Source of the DNA: Cryptomeria japonica
Lineage: Eukaryota > Streptophyta > Pinopsida > Cupressales > Cupressaceae
DNA length: 64,000 nucleotides
NCBI RefSeq assembly: GCF_030272615.1
Contig: NC_081409.1
Span: forward strand, 613,846,755 to 613,910,754
Direction of reading: 5' to 3'
The translations under genes and the position numbers were made by a program. The notes under the pieces were generated by a model. The model was not told the origin of the DNA. It did no database searches and was given only the letters and a program-made list of their open reading frames with translations. This document shows positions 59,591-64,000 of the stretch, one piece after another (the first letter of the stretch is position 1; each line of letters opens with the position of its first letter).

Positions 59591-59812
59591 TGTTATTATC
59601 TACAATTGATAATTGCTTCTTTAAATCTCTATGTGAAGAAATTATATATGTTGTTACATGGTTGGATTATCAGGATACATATGGCATAAAAATTAAAAAT
59701 ATCACGAATTAATTATGTAACCATATAATTCTATCATAAAATCAATATCAAATAGATAATATAATTGCATAACTCATACATTTAAATGCTATTGATCTTC
59801 TTCTTCATCCAA
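59591..59812. other. Unassigned AT-rich DNA
   Basis: Short gap between gypsy and CACTA remnants; nothing recognised. Confidence 0.35.
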
Positions 59813-60431
59813 TTATTTGTCTATATCATCTGATCCAAATTCGACATTGTAAGCTTTGGTCATATCATCATCATCATTGATATCAGTTTTGATAATGTCA
59901 TCATCCACACAGATATCATCTTCATGAACATTAACTCCTACATCATCATGATCTAGTTCCTCTTTGTCGACATCCTCTTTAGGCACGTCTTCAGCTAACT
60001 GTTGATCCTCATCATCATCTACATCATCTTCTAGTTCTTCAATATCTTCTTCTTCCACCACATTATACTTTATCGGCCTTCCTCTTCAATGATGTCTAAC
60101 AACAAATGACCAACCCAGTTCACCTGGAACCTCTAAGTAAAATAACTGCTCACATTGGCTTGGAAGAACATAGGGCTCATTTCCAACTTGCTCAAATGAC
60201 CTTGTATTAACTGTGGTAAATCCATAATCATGTTCAATAACAGTTCTCTCAGGATCATTTTCATTCAATTGTATCCAATACCATTGGACTATGAACAAAA
60301 CTAATTTGAAGGACTTAAAGTCACACTCAAGTATATCATCCAAAATCCCATAGTATCAATTTTTTGAAACTTCTGGATGTATGTCACTTCTGGTTGAAAC
60401 ATTAGTTACATGAAAGACTGCACTTATCCCA
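59813..60431 (-). pseudogene. CACTA (En/Spm) transposase-associated C-terminal fragment, DUF4216-like
   Basis: On the minus strand VFHVTNVSTRSD, a TGA, YYGILDDILECDF, LVLFIVQWYWIQL, YGFTTVNT, EPYVLPSQCEQLFYLE and GWSFVVRHH follow the pattern of DUF4216. That domain sits in the C-terminal part of many plant CACTA transposases (VVLFKCDW, YGFT.VN, PFVLASQ..QVFY and GW.VVV in typical members). A very acidic tail (EEEDIEELEDDVDDDED) ends at 59813. Stops at 60354 and 60086 break it. Terminal CACTA repeats were not found. Confidence 0.7.
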
Positions 60432-60633
60432 AAATCACAAGTTTTCTTTGTGTCATCCAACTTTATGATTCAAAATTTATGACCATTGCACCACATAGCC
60501 TTGTGGTGCTTCACCTGCATCAATATGTTCTGCATTGCCTCCATCATATCCCTATGTTTCTATTGTGTTTACTCTTGCTCACTGGTCTAGACTAATCTCT
60601 TTGAGGTCCCTCCTAGCCGGTGACTACTTCAAG
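60432..60633 (+). other. Possible remnant of gypsy 5' LTR
   Basis: The stretch ends just before TGGTATTAGAGTGAGC (60634-60649), which resembles a primer-binding site, and precedes the gypsy gag ATG at 60741. No second LTR is inside the window, so the border cannot be fixed. Confidence 0.35.
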
Positions 60634-60740
60634 TGGTATTAGAGTGAGCTTTTGTTCTAGAGATTGTGTTGCCCTGATAATTTTGTTGTAGGGTGGTAGA
60701 CTGTGGATCCGACCTATAGCTACAAAGGACTGGCATAAAG

Positions 60741-61933
60741 ATGGCATGGAGAGGAACTAGGAATGGTGGAGCACATGGGAATGCAGACCCTATTGTGATG
60801 GATATGTTTCAAGGAATAGCATCCTGGAGAAGAGGTAGACATATTGAAGATGTAAGTGAAGATGAAGGATAAGAAGCCCCGATAGAACAAGTAAACCCAC
60901 TGACAATTGATTCGGATGAGGAAATTTTTTTGAGGGTTTTGAGTAGGGAGAATACTAAACCTTATTTTACCCCACCGAAATATGATGCAAAGTTGGATTT
61001 AGATGAATTGATGGATTAGATCTTGAAGATGGAGAAATATTTTAATTTTGAAAACACTACAGAAGAAAGGAAGGTGAAATATGCCTGTACCTATGCATCT
61101 CTTTGGTGTGAGCATTTGCAAGTTGATAGACAGAGAAGAGGTAAAGAGAAGATCAAGACATGGGATTAGATGGTTGCTAAGTTAAAATCAAAATTTATGC
61201 CAACTCATTATCAAGTGAATCTATTCTGGAAGTTGCAAAAGTTGAGACAGAAGGAATCTAGTGTGAAGGAATACACCGAAGCATTTCACAAGTTGAATAT
61301 CGGATCTGGACATGTTGATGATGAAGTTGAACAAGTTGTAAGATATTTGAATGGATTGTGGGTGTCTATACAAAATGAACTTAATTTGATCAAATTATAG
61401 AGTGTTGAAGAGGCTTACCAATATTCCCTAAAGGCAGAAGAAAAGATAAACAAAAGTCATGAGTAGAGGAAGAGAGGCAGAGGTGGAAGGTTTTCTAGAG
61501 GAATATTTCAAGGAGGAAGAGGATACACCGAAGGTAGAGGAACCTGTATGGATCAGAACAAGGACAAGGAAGTGAGAAAAGAAGGTAATTCATACCAGAA
61601 AGATGATAGAAATTTATATCGGAGGAGATAATAGGATGGCTACCAGAATGAAAATTTTGGAAAAGATGACAAAAGACAAGACAAGAGAGTGTTTAGAGGA
61701 ACTTTCTATAACTGTGGAGGATAAGGACATCACGCTTTCGAGGGGAATAAGACAACAAATAAGAGCCCTTGTAGAGGAAGAATTTGTTCAAGACCAGATG
61801 TAAGATATCCATAAGTGTTGTAAAGTTGTTATTGATAGTGGTAGTTAAGATAATCTTATTTCAGAGGAGATGGCGAATAAGTTGAATTTGGAAAGATTGA
61901 AACACCCTAAGCCTTATCAAATAGCATGGATTT
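60741..61933 (+). pseudogene. Element L: Ty3/gypsy gag-protease, cut by J
   Basis: From ATG 60741 one frame with about ten stops. The retrotransposon gag domain is seen in YFTPPKYDAKLDLDELMD, KYACTYASLWCEHLQ, KLKSKFMPTHYQVNLF, LQKLRQKESSVKEYTEAF and VRYLNGL. An Arg/Gly-rich stretch (RKRGRGGRFSRG) follows. A broken knuckle (FYNCGG, stop, GHHAFE) and the retropepsin start VVIDSGS, stop, DNLISEEMANKLNL come next. The frame stops at 61933 where element J begins. Many stops are TAG or TGA at sites where Gln or Trp would be expected. Confidence 0.8.
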
Positions 61934-62811
61934 TGTTGGCAATTGACATTCATTGGATTCATTTTGTTGCCATTGATGGAAACCAGATCAGATGGAAATC
62001 ATATGCCGACAGATACAGGCTTTGGAGCATTTAGGGCTACACCGGCACCGACACCAATACTTCATTGGAAGTCGACATCAAGGAGGGTTTACTTCATGAA
62101 TCATTTTGTAATTATTGTCAAGCCCAAAATTAAATATATTTTACAAATTTATTGTAAGCTGACATAAGGCATATTATTTGTAATGGGTATATAGGTCAGT
62201 CTGCTAGGTTATTTTGAAAGGTGTCAAATGTGTGGATATAGGAGAATATAGCAGAATTGTATAATGCAAAATATATGTATGAAGATCATTTTGTATGCAA
62301 ATGTTATATCATGCAATGATATGTATATATCTTGGCAAAGAATTCTTGGAGGAGAAGAGCTACCAGTAGTAGTTCAGGGTCTATGAACTGGTATAGAGCA
62401 GAGCCTGAACCGGAACTCTATTTGGTATAGCAGATGCATTCTTGAGTTCATTTTTAGTAATTTACTTTAGCAAAAAGCTTGTAGTCAGTGAGGCTCTTTA
62501 GTGATGAGCAGTCTGCTCTAGGAAGTGTACCTTCCTACATGTGTAGGCCCCTATTATATATAATATCTTTCATATGGCCAGTGAACTAATATTGTGGGTC
62601 ACAAATCCCATCGTGGTTTTTCCTCTTTGAGGTTTTCCACATATAAATTTTGTGTGTTATGGTGTTCATTTATGTGGATGGTTTATTTTCTTCTTGTTAT
62701 ATGTTTATTTATTTATAAGTTTATATGTGTATGGTATAAAATTATAAAAACTGATCATACCAGCACAACATTGATTCATCCCCCCCCTCTCAGTGTTCTT
62801 GGATCCAAACA
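61934..62811 (+). repeat. 5' LTR of element J
   Basis: 878 bp, TGTTGGCAATTG to GGATCCAAACA. GCCGAC at 62005 and ACCGAC at 62047. A C-rich run at 62780-62787 precedes the end. Confidence 0.82.
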
Positions 62812-62885
62812 ATTGGTATCAGAGCCTAGGACCATGTAAGAAGTTTAACAACTTGAGGAAGATTCTAAAACCAAAATCTTTGAAT
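62812..62885 (+). promoter_or_regulatory. Primer-binding site and leader of element J
   Basis: ATTGGTATCAGAGCC (62812-62826) holds a full TGGTATCAGAGC. ACTTGAGGAAGAT (62851-62863) matches the leaders of K and A. Confidence 0.75.
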
Positions 62886-63883
62886 ATGGCTATGGAGAAG
62901 CAACTTGAGATGGCTCTTGAGGATTATGATGCTAAAAGGATGAAGAGCTTGAAATTGTAAGAAGAATTGAATTCTACAAATGAATTCATTCTTATCCTGC
63001 AAGAAAGGTTATCATCTTCTCAAGGCAAGAGAAAAAAACTTTTGCAAAAAATGGGTGATGAGGAGAAGAATTCTCTTGAGGAACAATGTTAGAACCTAAT
63101 TCAAGCAAACATACTCATGAAGAATGAAATGCAAGATCTGACTATGATGTTATCAAAAGATATTGAGGATAGAAAGAAGAAGGAAGATAGTATTGTCATA
63201 TCTCTGAAGAACAAATTTGATGAATGTGGCAGATTGACTTATGAGATTAATTTATTGAGAATTGATTTCGCACACTTCCTGAATAATGAACAAGAACTTG
63301 AAAGACAAATAACTACTTTGAGAGATGATATGACTACTACAAGTGAGTATAAAGAAAATTTTAGGATCCGTGCTGCACAATTGGATGACTTATTGAAAAG
63401 ACAAAGACAAATTGATGATTCTAGAGGACTTGGATTTATACAAAGTGAAAGCTTCGGTACTGCAAATGAAGATCAAACAACCGGTATGCAGAACTCATCA
63501 GAACAAAGGAAACCAATAAGGAAATCTAGTTCTTATAAATTCAATGGTAGATGTTTTGTTTGCAACAAATTTGGGCATATGGCTAAACAATGTAGAAATA
63601 AAGTAAATCAAAACTACAATTTTGTTCCCGATCAATGCACAAATTGCAAGAAATATGGTCATAGATCATAAGATTGCAGAATGAATGTTAAATGTCATGC
63701 ATGCGGAAAGTTTGGACATTTTGCTAATCATTGTAGGTCAAGAAATGATACTAGATATGTCAAAGCAATTCAGAAGAACAATGTTACATGTTATGCATGC
63801 AACAAAATAGGTCATATAGCTAAGTATTGCAAAAGCAAGACTCAAACGGTTAATAATGATAAAGATAATGAGAAAGGAAAGTA
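62886..63883 (+). pseudogene. Gag-like protein with four knuckles (element J)
   Basis: From ATG 62886 one frame of 332 codons with stops near 62958, 63090 and 63669, closing with TAG 63882. The N-terminus MEKQLEMALEDYDAKRMKSL matches K (LEGALSDYDTEKLKN). A charged coiled coil follows, then GLGFIQSESFGTAN, as in K (GIGFEVGESFGTAN). The knuckles are CFVCNKFGHMAKQC, CTNCKKYGHRS with a stop before DC, CHACGKFGHFANHC and CYACNKIGHIAKYC. It is probably an RNA-binding particle protein. The proline-rich TPPVEQS region at the window's end matches K (50600-50645), so ORF2 is expected just beyond. Confidence 0.8.
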
Positions 63884-64000
63884 GAAGGTAGATGAAATAC
63901 AAAAAGATCACACCAAGAGATGGGTTAGAAAATATTAAGAACCAAGTGGAGATGGATCTACACTGGTAACTCCACCGGTAGAACAGAGTATTCCTCCACC

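Larger units (their letters stand above)
61934..64000 (+). mobile_element. Element J: 5' part of a non-autonomous tetra-knuckle LTR element
   Basis: Starts TGTTGGCAATTGACATTC inside L's protease; the left flank is GATTT (61929-61933) and the right end is outside. It contains a 5' LTR, primer-binding site, leader and gag-like ORF. Its LTR and protein are close to those of I and K. Confidence 0.85.

Overview
The window looks like intergenic DNA from a large, repeat-rich plant genome. A gymnosperm or conifer is the best guess, but this is inference from repeat style and AT-rich, old, deeply nested retrotransposons; no single-copy marker proves it. I see no intact host gene, no tRNA or rRNA gene and no CRISPR array. 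Nearly everything is transposable element, and almost every open frame is an element-derived pseudogene.

Layout. Positions 1-3416 hold the 3' half of a non-autonomous LTR element (I). 3417-7271 is older host DNA with a minus-strand SET-domain pseudogene. 7272-57135 is one large copia element (A; TSD ATAGT on both sides) split by later insertions. B (10463-45954, TSD ATCTT) lies in A's integrase. C (10601-43664) lies in B's 5' LTR. D (15814-41574, minus strand, TSD GAGAC) lies in C's second ORF. D's left LTR carries a LINE-related insertion G (18268-21415, TSD AGTTTGTT) and a second copia element E (22566-31970, minus strand, TSD CACTT/CAATT). E's 5' LTR in turn holds F, a probable solo LTR (28880-30625, TSD CCTTA). 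A separate element K (48643-55856, TSD GGCAT) sits 9 bp inside A's 3' LTR. After A come a LINE tail, a retroposed sequence (H) with a 37-bp flanking repeat, degenerate telomere-like DNA, Ty3/gypsy and CACTA remnants, and a gypsy gag-protease frame (L). L is interrupted at 61934 by element J, which runs off the window.

How they work together. A and E carry the full copia set (gag, protease, integrase, reverse transcriptase, RNase H), though broken by stop codons. I, C, K and J carry no polymerase. C, K and J encode a long coiled-coil, gag-like protein with four CCHC zinc knuckles. I, C and K carry a second large reading frame of unknown function. Their leader sequence, primer-binding site, duplicated polypurine tracts and LTR ends resemble those of A and E, so they were probably copied in trans by copia machinery. 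This tetra-knuckle, two-ORF, pol-less family is the most interesting thing in the window. Its LTRs also carry repeated RCCGAC (DRE/CRT core) motifs upstream of TATA-like boxes.
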